DNA of 64,000 nucleotides from Mucilaginibacter sabulilitoris (lineage in GTDB: Bacteria > Bacteroidota > Bacteroidia > Sphingobacteriales > Sphingobacteriaceae), in contig NZ_CP139558.1 in NCBI RefSeq assembly GCF_034262375.1, positions 4,712,001 to 4,776,000 on the forward strand. Direction: 5' to 3'. Both the position numbers and the translations under genes were made by a program. Under the pieces are notes generated by a model. That model saw only the letters and a program-made list of their open reading frames with translations, had not been told where the DNA came from and did no database searches. Shown piece after piece: positions 36,285 through 44,129 of the stretch (its first letter is position 1; each line of letters opens with the position of its first letter).

Positions 36285-37492
36285 AAAACAACATCGTTAT
36301 TGTGTCCCAATCCCACCTTTGCCGCAATCCACGGGTTCTAAAAGAAGCATTAGCGTTAAGCAGGGCCGGATATGGGGTTACGGTCCTCACCGCCGTATAT
36401 TCAAATACCTTGTTAGACGAGGATCTCCTCTTACTACGGGGCACCGGCATCCGCTATGAGCGCTATAGTAATTTAATCTACCGCAACATGCGATCGCTAT
36501 GGGCCCGGTTTATTCGCAAAGCAGCCTTCAAACTTCAGGAAGTTTTTCATATAAATAGTAAATACAGCCTGGGATACACCCCGGATCGGCTGCTGCGACA
36601 GTGCATCAGTCTCCGGGCGGACCTCTATATATGTCACCAGGAGCTCGCTACAGTCGTCGGCAACCAGTTGCTGCAGTTGGGATACCGGGTAGCTTTCGAT
36701 CTGGAAGACTGGTATTCAGAGGATTTGTTACCCCGGGACCGCGAATCGAGACCGATAAAACTTTTGAAAAAGGCAGAAAGGGGTGCGCTGGAAAACGGTA
36801 TTTGCTATACAACTTCTGAGGCCATGGCAAAGGGAATACAGGCAAGTTATCATGCGGTGGTCAGGCCGGCTGTGATCTACAATTCTTTCTCCGCGGCTCA
36901 GCTCCGACAGCCGGTTGCCCCATCGGGAACATTACCGCGTTTATACTGGTTCTCACAAACCATCGGACCGGGGCGGGGGCTGGAGTTTTTCATAAAAGCG
37001 ATGTCCAAAAGCAGATTCAGCTGGCAGCTGAACTTACGTGGCAATATATCGCCTGCCTATCAGCGGCTCTTGGCCAATAACGTTACGATGAAGGACAGGC
37101 TGATATTCTTGCCTATGTTAAGCAACCATGAGCTTATGGATGATCTTGGCAATTACGACCTGGGACTGGCGCTGGAACCAACAAGCCCGCCTAATAAAAA
37201 CTTAACCATTTCAAATAAAATCTTTCATTATATGTCAGCCGGCTTACCGGTGATCGCATCCAACACCGCGGGGCAAATGGAGATCGCGCGTAAAAACCCA
37301 AAATTCACTTTTGTATATGACCAGGATAACCAGGAGGGGCTTGTTACCATACTCGACAATTTAGGGAAAAAGCTAAAAGATAATAAACTGATGGCGCCCA
37401 GAAACGAAATTATAGAAACCTACCGGTTACATTTCGAGTGGGAAACAGAAGCAAAAAAACTAACAGATATCATCGGTCATGCGCTCCGCTAA
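36281..37492 (+). CDS. GT4-like glycosyltransferase
   Basis: GT-B enzyme. The start is GTG at 36281 (read MKNNIVIVSQSHLCRNPRVL), overlapping the previous stop (GTGA). The N-terminal domain has the NPRVLKEALALSRAGYGVTV motif common to a Bacteroidota capsule GT group. In the donor domain are LYWFSQTIGPGRGLEFFIKA, RLIFLPMLSNHELMDDLGNY, then LALEPTSPPNKNLTISNKIF, in which the expected E-x7-E is altered to N-K-N-L-T-x-S-N-K. HYMSAGLPVIASNTAGQMEI closes the sugar-nucleotide site. Likely active but divergent. Confidence 0.82.
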   Translation: MKNNIVIVSQSHLCRNPRVLKEALALSRAGYGVTVLTAVYSNTLLDEDLLLLRGTGIRYERYSNLIYRNMRSLWARFIRKAAFKLQEVFHINSKYSLGYTPDRLLRQCISLRADLYICHQELATVVGNQLLQLGYRVAFDLEDWYSEDLLPRDRESRPIKLLKKAERGALENGICYTTSEAMAKGIQASYHAVVRPAVIYNSFSAAQLRQPVAPSGTLPRLYWFSQTIGPGRGLEFFIKAMSKSRFSWQLNLRGNISPAYQRLLANNVTMKDRLIFLPMLSNHELMDDLGNYDLGLALEPTSPPNKNLTISNKIFHYMSAGLPVIASNTAGQMEIARKNPKFTFVYDQDNQEGLVTILDNLGKKLKDNKLMAPRNEIIETYRLHFEWETEAKKLTDIIGHALR

Positions 37493-38435
37493 AGAAGTCA
37501 GCCTGCAAATTAATCTCTTTCCCGGCGATTACCCACACGTCAGGCATATATTGCCTCACCAGCTTAAGACATTGTCGGCTCAGGTAGATGAGATTATCCT
37601 TACCATCGATACGAAACCCTCAAAAGGCCGCTTTGCAGCGGGCTGGCAGGAGTACAGCGAGATTTTTGAGGATTTTCTTCATTTCGAAATCAAGCCATTT
37701 TTTAATGTCAGGATAATTCCTGTAGATTATAACGAAAAAGTAAAAGCAGCAATTTCAAATTTCTTTTTCAATAACAGTGATATGCCCGGCAAGGATTTCA
37801 GGGGAGGTCCTTTTTACGCTTATTTTTTTGGCCTGTACAGCACAACGCATGATTTGGTTTTTCACCTGGACTCCGACATTCTTTTAGGTGGGTCAAGCCA
37901 GAAATGGATAACGGAGGCGCGCTCGATTTTCGATGCTGATCCCCGCTGCTTTACCATCTCCCCTCTTCCCGGCCCGCCACACCCCCGGGGCGTGCTGATC
38001 GGGCAGCCGGGAGCAATTAAGATAGGCGATTATAAATATCAGTTCAATGGCATGAGCACCCGCTTATTTCTGCTAAACAAAGTCGCGTTCAGGCAGCAAA
38101 AATTAACAATAAACAAACCCGGCCTGCGTGATCAGCTCAAGGCCATGGTACAGGGAAACCCCAATGCTGATTTGCCGGAACACATTATATCGGCGTTTAT
38201 GAAAAAACACAACCGCACAAGAATTGATTTCTTAGGCTCCGGTAGCGGACTGTGGTCTTTGCATCCCCCCTATCGTACCAAAGCATTCTATGAACAACTA
38301 CAAAGCGTTGTTAAACTTGTCGAACTTAACCAGCTGCCTGAAAACCAAAACGGGTTTTACGACCTCATCGATGAGGTCTGTGACTGGGGCGAGGCGAGAA
38401 CAAATCTGATACGGAACCGATGGTGGAAAAACTAA
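37479..38435 (+). CDS. Putative glycosyltransferase, family not recognised
   Basis: A 318-residue protein without a family I recognise. LQINLFPGDYPHVRHILPHQ at the N-terminus, VDEIILTIDTKPSKGRF, and LVFHLDSDILLGGSSQKW with D-S-D at 131-133 suggest a GT-A-like nucleotide-sugar fold. Further on are FTISPLPGPPHPRGVLIGQP and YQFNGMSTRLFLLNK, which could form the acceptor loop. No membrane segment. Overlaps both neighbours by about 15 bp, consistent with membership in the operon. Confidence 0.6.
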   Translation: MRSAKEVSLQINLFPGDYPHVRHILPHQLKTLSAQVDEIILTIDTKPSKGRFAAGWQEYSEIFEDFLHFEIKPFFNVRIIPVDYNEKVKAAISNFFFNNSDMPGKDFRGGPFYAYFFGLYSTTHDLVFHLDSDILLGGSSQKWITEARSIFDADPRCFTISPLPGPPHPRGVLIGQPGAIKIGDYKYQFNGMSTRLFLLNKVAFRQQKLTINKPGLRDQLKAMVQGNPNADLPEHIISAFMKKHNRTRIDFLGSGSGLWSLHPPYRTKAFYEQLQSVVKLVELNQLPENQNGFYDLIDEVCDWGEARTNLIRNRWWKN

Positions 38436-39172
38436 AAGTACCGGTTGATCGGAACCGGAAAGATACCATCGTATTGATGATATCGATAGGTAAAAGAAGT
38501 CATCTGACTAATTGTACTTATCAAAGAATGCACCATTGGGCAAATCGTCATGGTTACCAGGCGATGCTTATCACCAAAAGTATCAGCGATTCTCCTATGG
38601 CGCCGCACTTCAACAAACTCATTGCCCACCGTGCGGCTCCCGGATTTAAACGATATATCATTGTTGATGATGACATCCTGCTGAAGACCGACGCCCCGGC
38701 CATGGAAGATGTACCGGAGGGGCTGATTGGCCTGGTGCCTGATGCCAATCAGTCCTGCACCCAGGCTAAACACGTTCAATGGACTGCGAATACCGGCTTT
38801 ATTGTTGCCGGCTCCGAAGCATTACATCTTCTGGAACAAGCCTTCCGGAACGGCGAGTACCCTTATAGTTGCTGGGACGGGAGTAATCGGGGAATTTGGG
38901 GGCCACATGACCAGGCAGCGTTAAATGACGTAGTTTTTAAAGAAAACGCCGTCTACAAACTGGATTGGAGGTGGAATTATCAGGCCGTGGTCGACTTTTA
39001 TGGCAGGGGCGAGGGCTGGGAAACCTGGGCGAATAAAAAGTGTTACCGCCTGGGATATTATATCTCGCTGTTATTACCGTCCGGCGTTAACAGAAAACTG
39101 ATAAACAGTTGCTTCGGCCTGCACATGACGATGGGCGTTTACCCCAGATTCTTTTCACACATTCATCGATAG
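38420..39172 (+). CDS. Putative glycosyltransferase, family not recognised
   Basis: A 250-residue protein with GT-A features. IVLMISIGKRSHLTNCTYQR and MHHWANRHGYQAMLITKSIS are followed by KLIAHRAAPGFKRYIIVDDD with D-D-D at 83-85. Next are NTGFIVAGSEALHLLEQAFR and GPHDQAALNDVVFKENAVYK. The NTG.IV loop followed by a DQ pair is the pattern of GT-A enzymes such as galactosyl/mannosyl GT34-like proteins, but I cannot assign it. Three bases separate it from the next gene. Confidence 0.62.
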   Translation: MVEKLKVPVDRNRKDTIVLMISIGKRSHLTNCTYQRMHHWANRHGYQAMLITKSISDSPMAPHFNKLIAHRAAPGFKRYIIVDDDILLKTDAPAMEDVPEGLIGLVPDANQSCTQAKHVQWTANTGFIVAGSEALHLLEQAFRNGEYPYSCWDGSNRGIWGPHDQAALNDVVFKENAVYKLDWRWNYQAVVDFYGRGEGWETWANKKCYRLGYYISLLLPSGVNRKLINSCFGLHMTMGVYPRFFSHIHR

Positions 39173-39175
39173 CTT

Positions 39176-40447
39176 TTGAAAAACCTGCTGATCATTTCGC
39201 CATATTTTCCACCGGTCAATGCCGCCGACATGCAAAGGGTAAGGACAAGCATTCCTTATTTTGCTGAAGGTAACTGGAATGCGGAAATAGTGGTGGTCGA
39301 CGAATGCTATACGGACATGAACATGGATAACTTATTGTCTTTAAGCGTACCCGATGCTATCAAAGTCCATAAAGTTAAAGCATTCCGGAAAGCATGGACA
39401 AGTAAATTCGGACTGGGGAGCATTGCCATCAGATCGCTTTGGTTTTATCAGAAAAAGGTGGACCGGCTTTTGGAAAGCAAACACTATGATCTTATCTATT
39501 TTTCAACTACACAATTCCCTGTATGTATTTTAGGCCCCCACTGGAAGAAAAAATACAGGGTACCCTATGTCATCGATATGCAGGATCCGTGGCACTCCGA
39601 TTATTATCGGGACAAAGCAAAAAGGCCGCCAAAATACTGGTTTTCCTACCGCCTGAATAAATATCTCGAACCGCTGGCCATGGAGCAGGTATCCGGTTTG
39701 ATCAGCGTTTCTGAAAGTTATATTAAAGACCTCAAAGCCCGGTACCCTGTCCTTGAGCAGGTGCCGTCAGCAACTATTACATTTGGCGCTTTTGACCCTG
39801 ACATGGTCATTGCTGAACAATACAAAGGCAGGTTCAGAAAATTATTAGATGATCGTTACACGAATATCGTGTACACCGGACGCGGTGGTACGGATATGCA
39901 CGCCGCCATAAGTGCCGTTTTTAAAGTACTGAAACGGGGAATAGATGAAAATAAAACCGGATATGACCGGTTAAAATTCTATTTCATCGGCACCAGTTAC
40001 GCGCCTGCCGGTCAGGGTAAACCAAGTATCATGCCGCTGGCCCGGATATATGGTGTTGACAAACAAGTTACAGAGCTGACCGACCGGATAAATTATTATC
40101 ATTCCTTAAATACGTTACTGCAGGCTGATGCGCTGTTTATCCCCGGATCAGACGACCCGGGATACAGCGCCTCTAAGATTTATCCTTACTTACTGACACA
40201 AAAAAAAATATTGGCTATTTTCAACCGGGAGAGTCCCGCGATCTCCATACTGAAGGAACATGGTGTGGATCATGTATATGACTATCAGCGTGTACAAGAT
40301 GCGGATATCGATGCCTTCCTTTCCGACGTAAGCGCCGGTCATCACATGGTTCAGCAGCAAAATGCAGCAGCAGTAAATAAATATTCCGCGCGCGCCCTCA
40401 CCCTCAGTCAATGCCGGTTCTTCGACAGGTTATTTCCATGCGGTTAG
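39176..40447 (+). CDS. GT4-like glycosyltransferase
   Basis: GT-B type enzyme starting at TTG 39176 (read MKNLLIISPYFPPVNAADMQ). The PPVNAADMQRVR segment is the acceptor-side loop usual for GT4 proteins of the WbuB class. VIDMQDPWHSDYYRDKAKRP is a hallmark of the same class. The C-terminal donor domain carries NIVYTGRGGTDMHAAISAVF and LFIPGSDDPGYSASKIYPYL, in which the usual E-x7-E becomes D-x6-K. It may be an altered or inactive donor site. Ten-base overlap with the next gene. Confidence 0.8.
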   Translation: MKNLLIISPYFPPVNAADMQRVRTSIPYFAEGNWNAEIVVVDECYTDMNMDNLLSLSVPDAIKVHKVKAFRKAWTSKFGLGSIAIRSLWFYQKKVDRLLESKHYDLIYFSTTQFPVCILGPHWKKKYRVPYVIDMQDPWHSDYYRDKAKRPPKYWFSYRLNKYLEPLAMEQVSGLISVSESYIKDLKARYPVLEQVPSATITFGAFDPDMVIAEQYKGRFRKLLDDRYTNIVYTGRGGTDMHAAISAVFKVLKRGIDENKTGYDRLKFYFIGTSYAPAGQGKPSIMPLARIYGVDKQVTELTDRINYYHSLNTLLQADALFIPGSDDPGYSASKIYPYLLTQKKILAIFNRESPAISILKEHGVDHVYDYQRVQDADIDAFLSDVSAGHHMVQQQNAAAVNKYSARALTLSQCRFFDRLFPCG

Positions 40448-41598
40448 CCATCATTACCACCCACCCCATACAATACTACGCGCCCGTTTTTCAGTTAATG
40501 CAACGGCAGGTTGATGTAGATATCAAAGTTTTTTACACGTGGGGCGAAAAGGCTATCAAAAAATTTGATCCGGACTTTGGAAAAAATATTGATTGGGATA
40601 TTCTATTGCTTGAGGGTTATGAATATGAATGGGTAAAAAACACGTCAACCGACCCCGGCTCGCATCATTTTAAAGGCATCATTAACCCAGACCTCATAGC
40701 TCAGATAAGTACATGGCAACCGAACGCTATTTTAGTATATGGATGGGCTTATCATGCTCATTTAAAAACCATTCGCTTTTTTAAAAATAAGATTCCGGTT
40801 TATTTCCGTGGTGATTCCACGCTACTCGATGTTAGAAATGATTTTAAAACCCTTCTTAAAAAAATCTATTTAAAATGGGTTTACCGGCAAATTGATCACG
40901 CTTTTTATGTAGGTCTTAACAACAAAGCCTATTTTAAAAAATACGGATTAAAGGAAAATCAGCTTAGCTTTGCGCCACATGCTATAGATAATGACAGATT
41001 TGCCGTTAATAGAACAGCCGAAGCGCAAAAATTAAGGCAAACTCTTGGTATTCCTTCTGATGAATTGCTTGTTTTATTTGCGGGAAAATTTGAAGAAAAA
41101 AAATCTCCGAATTTATTGATCGACGCTTTTTGTTCATTGAGCCTGCAGTCTTCCCATTTATTGTTGGTGGGTAACGGGCGTCTGGAAAAGTCGTTAAAAG
41201 CGAAAGCAGATAAAATCAAAAATATTTATTTTCTTGACTTTCAGAACCAATCTGCCATGCCAGCCATATACCAGGCTTGCGACTTGTTTTGTTTACCATC
41301 CAAAGGACCGGGCGAAACATGGGGGCTTGCTGTAAACGAGGCGATGGCTTCCGGTAAGCCGGTGTTGGTGTCTGACCGGGTTGGGTGTCAAACTGATCTG
41401 GTTATTCCCGGCATTACAGGGGAAGTTTTCAAAACAGAAAATTTATTCGATATTACCGAAAAGCTTGGAATATTATTAAAAAACAAGGGTGGCCTAAAAA
41501 CATTAGGTATCAACGCGAAAAATAAGATAGCCGAATGGAGCTTTGACCAGCAAGTGGCCGCAATTACAAAAAACATCAATAAAAAAAGTGCAAAGTAG
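40438..41598 (+). CDS. GT4 family glycosyltransferase
   Basis: Start chosen at ATG 40438 (MRLAIITTHPIQYYAPVFQL); the longer frame from 40411 adds nine improbable residues. THPIQYYAP is a well-known N-terminal signature of this GT4 group. The donor domain has VLFAGKFEEKKSPNLLIDAF, IYFLDFQNQSAMPAIYQACD and PSKGPGETWGLAVNEAMASG with the E-x7-E motif. From this gene on, the sequence looks somewhat more AT rich than the preceding genes. It is the last glycosyltransferase before the polymerase. Confidence 0.9.
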   Translation: MRLAIITTHPIQYYAPVFQLMQRQVDVDIKVFYTWGEKAIKKFDPDFGKNIDWDILLLEGYEYEWVKNTSTDPGSHHFKGIINPDLIAQISTWQPNAILVYGWAYHAHLKTIRFFKNKIPVYFRGDSTLLDVRNDFKTLLKKIYLKWVYRQIDHAFYVGLNNKAYFKKYGLKENQLSFAPHAIDNDRFAVNRTAEAQKLRQTLGIPSDELLVLFAGKFEEKKSPNLLIDAFCSLSLQSSHLLLVGNGRLEKSLKAKADKIKNIYFLDFQNQSAMPAIYQACDLFCLPSKGPGETWGLAVNEAMASGKPVLVSDRVGCQTDLVIPGITGEVFKTENLFDITEKLGILLKNKGGLKTLGINAKNKIAEWSFDQQVAAITKNINKKSAK

Positions 41599-42994
41599 TA
41601 AACCTGCGATTGAACGTTATATCGTATTATTTATACCATGGCTGCTTGCCCTGCTATTGAAAAATGATGATGAACTATCCTATATGATCGCCTGGCTGGG
41701 GTCATTCCTGATATTTTACCTGACCCTTAGCGGATGGATTAAGCCTATCCCTGACGATAGAAGTATTGCCGAGCAGTTAATGCGTCCTGTATTCCTGGTA
41801 CAAATCATTTTTGCAGGTTACATGGCATCAACATCCATATTTTATTTTATGGATGTTTTAGGTTATGAAAATTTTGAAAAAGTAAGCCATCTTTTAATCG
41901 ATCAGGAAAGATTGCGGCAAACCGCCTTATGTCAGCGTTATTATTGCCTGGGTCATGCGGCTTTTGTATCCGGCATCCTGATTTTTATGGATTACCCCGT
42001 TAAATCGAAATATTATGTAGAAAAACAAGGCCTGGCCAATCTGCTCATGATGTTTGCGATTATCAGCTTTCCCGTTTCTATATTATTTTTAAAGATCCCC
42101 GGGCTGTCGCAGTTCTATTACCAGCTGAACACCCTGAGTTTTATGGCAGGTACACTGGCGCTGGCCTTTGCGCTCCCGCTAAAAAAAACCGGGAACACCT
42201 TGATATGCATCAGCTTTTATGTATTCAATTTTTACCAGGCCCTGATATCCGGATTTAAGGAGCCTATTATCATCAGCGTACTGGTACTGGGCGTGTTTTT
42301 GTATCCCAATTACAAAAAACTGGTCGCGGGCGTTTTTATCCCGGTACTCCTTTTGCTGTTTATGTTTTTACCTACCTATAACCGCATTTTCAGGCAAAAT
42401 GCCTGGGCCGGCGATACAAATGTAAAAGAGGCCAGTCAAATAGCCCTGGATGCCACTTTGAACAGCAATTCGGATGAAGACGACAGCAACTGGGGGTTTT
42501 TGACCTATCGGCTAAGCGAAATTGACATGTTTATCAAATTTACCCAATCCACACCAAAACAAATTGATTATTACGGGTTAGCATTGATCCGTCAATCCGG
42601 AATGGCCATCATTCCACGAATATTCTGGCCGTCAAAACCAAGTACAGAAGAAATGATCATGGAGCGGGTATACAACGCGGGGGTAATTAACCGGGCGGCG
42701 GTTGTTTCAGCAAAACCCGCATTTATTGTTGATGCTTACTTATCTTACGGAACACTGGGTGTCTTTATTTTTTTATTTGCTTACGGAGCCGTGGCCCAAT
42801 TGCTCTCCATAAAAGCAGAGCAACTCTTTGGCGGGTACATTTTAGGGACGGCCCTTATATTTTCCGGGTTATTTCAAATTATGTGGCGGGGGATCAGTTT
42901 CGAGTTCCTCATTAACACGGTATTCTGGAGCTACATCAGCATGCTTGTCATTCACAAAATATTAATCGCCGTTCATATCTTAAAGGAAGTTTGA
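41588..42994 (+). CDS. Wzy-like O-antigen polymerase, exosortase Y-associated type
   Basis: Polytopic membrane protein of about 12 helices with a large loop, the layout of Wzy polymerases. I prefer GTG 41588 (VQSSKPAIERYIVLF), which overlaps the previous gene by 11 bp; TTG at 41543 is an alternative. Between the later helices lies LPTYNRIFRQNAWAGDTNVK and SNWGFLTYRLSEIDMFIKFT, then RIFWPSKPSTEEMIMERVYN and VDAYLSYGTLGVFIFLFAYG. The R-x-FWP-KP segment is what I associate with the exosortase Y-associated Wzy-like family of Bacteroidota. The presence of the exosortase fusion two genes later supports that. It would polymerise lipid-linked repeat units in the periplasm. Confidence 0.82.
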   Translation: MQSSKPAIERYIVLFIPWLLALLLKNDDELSYMIAWLGSFLIFYLTLSGWIKPIPDDRSIAEQLMRPVFLVQIIFAGYMASTSIFYFMDVLGYENFEKVSHLLIDQERLRQTALCQRYYCLGHAAFVSGILIFMDYPVKSKYYVEKQGLANLLMMFAIISFPVSILFLKIPGLSQFYYQLNTLSFMAGTLALAFALPLKKTGNTLICISFYVFNFYQALISGFKEPIIISVLVLGVFLYPNYKKLVAGVFIPVLLLLFMFLPTYNRIFRQNAWAGDTNVKEASQIALDATLNSNSDEDDSNWGFLTYRLSEIDMFIKFTQSTPKQIDYYGLALIRQSGMAIIPRIFWPSKPSTEEMIMERVYNAGVINRAAVVSAKPAFIVDAYLSYGTLGVFIFLFAYGAVAQLLSIKAEQLFGGYILGTALIFSGLFQIMWRGISFEFLINTVFWSYISMLVIHKILIAVHILKEV

Positions 42995-44124
42995 AAATAT
43001 TGCAAATATCAGCTTCTTACAAGCCTGCCTTTATTTATGGTGGGCCAACCATGTCCGTATCAATGCTCAGCGGGCAATTGTCCGGGGACGATTGCCAGGT
43101 AACTGTATTCACCACTACAGCCAACGGAGCAAATGAACTTAATGTGGTACCGGGAGCAACCGTTTTGGTTGATGGTGTACCGGTTACTTATTTTAAACGC
43201 CTTACCAAGGATCATAGTCATTTTTCACCGGCGTTGCTGAAAGCCGTATGGAAAAATGCAAAGAAGCACCATGTAGTCCATATCCATGCCTGGTGGAATT
43301 TAGTATCGGTTCTGTCCTGTATCATAGCGGTTTGGCGCGGGGTACCCGTGCTGATATCCGCCAGGGGTACTTTAAGCCCTTATTCCTTTCAAAATAAAAA
43401 CAAAGGGATCAAATTATTTATCCATTATTTACTTGGTAAACCGTTTTTAAATAAATGTCACTTCCATGTCACCTCTGAGCGGGAAAATGAAGCTATTAGC
43501 AGCGTCGTCCGGCCAAAAAGTATTACCTGTATATCAAATTTTGTAAAATTCAACGCATTAGAAGTTCCTTTTTTCAAAGCGTCATCAACCTCGCTACGGT
43601 TAATTTTTTTTTCCCGCATTGAGGAAAAAAAAGGGTTGGATATTTTGATCGGTTCACTACCTGAATTAACTTTTCCCTATACACTTACAGTGGCGGGCGA
43701 CGGGGATAAAAATTATGTGAACCAGTTAAAAACGCTGGCCAAAGAAAAGCAGGTAGAAGACCGTATCAACTGGATAGGTTTTCAAAATGAACAAAAATTT
43801 GAGTTGCTGCAGCAACACGATCTTTTGGTGTTGACATCTCACGACGAAAATTTTGGGAACGTGGTCATTGAAAGTTTGAGCCAGGGTACCGCGGTATTGC
43901 TTAGTAAAGCAGTAGGTTTATCCGGCTATGTTACAAAAAACAATTTAGGCTGGGATTGCGAGCTTAATCCAGCTGATATCAGCGCCAAATTAAATGATAT
44001 CTATAATGAACATGACCAGTTAAACCGTATCCGCGAAATCGCGCCGGCAAAAATCCTTGCCGACTTTGATAATGACAAACTGCTTAAACAATATATTGCC
44101 TTGTATGGCAGCATAACCGGTTAA
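42991..44124 (+). CDS. GT4 glycosyltransferase, probably the XrtY-associated type (XYAG1-like)
   Basis: GT-B retaining enzyme starting at TTG 42991 (read MKILQISASYKPAFIYGGPT), overlapping the polymerase stop by 4 bp. SYKPAFIYGGPTMSVSMLSG is the acceptor-side signature. HIHAWWNLVSVLSCIIAVWR, LISARGTLSPYSFQNKNKGI, LIFFSRIEEKKGLDILIGSL and SHDENFGNVVIESLSQGTAV (E-x7-E) complete the family pattern. In exosortase Y loci a GT4 enzyme of this kind accompanies the polymerase; I apply the name by resemblance and position, from memory, not from a search. Confidence 0.85.
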   Translation: MKILQISASYKPAFIYGGPTMSVSMLSGQLSGDDCQVTVFTTTANGANELNVVPGATVLVDGVPVTYFKRLTKDHSHFSPALLKAVWKNAKKHHVVHIHAWWNLVSVLSCIIAVWRGVPVLISARGTLSPYSFQNKNKGIKLFIHYLLGKPFLNKCHFHVTSERENEAISSVVRPKSITCISNFVKFNALEVPFFKASSTSLRLIFFSRIEEKKGLDILIGSLPELTFPYTLTVAGDGDKNYVNQLKTLAKEKQVEDRINWIGFQNEQKFELLQQHDLLVLTSHDENFGNVVIESLSQGTAVLLSKAVGLSGYVTKNNLGWDCELNPADISAKLNDIYNEHDQLNRIREIAPAKILADFDNDKLLKQYIALYGSITG

Positions 44125-44129
44125 TCATC

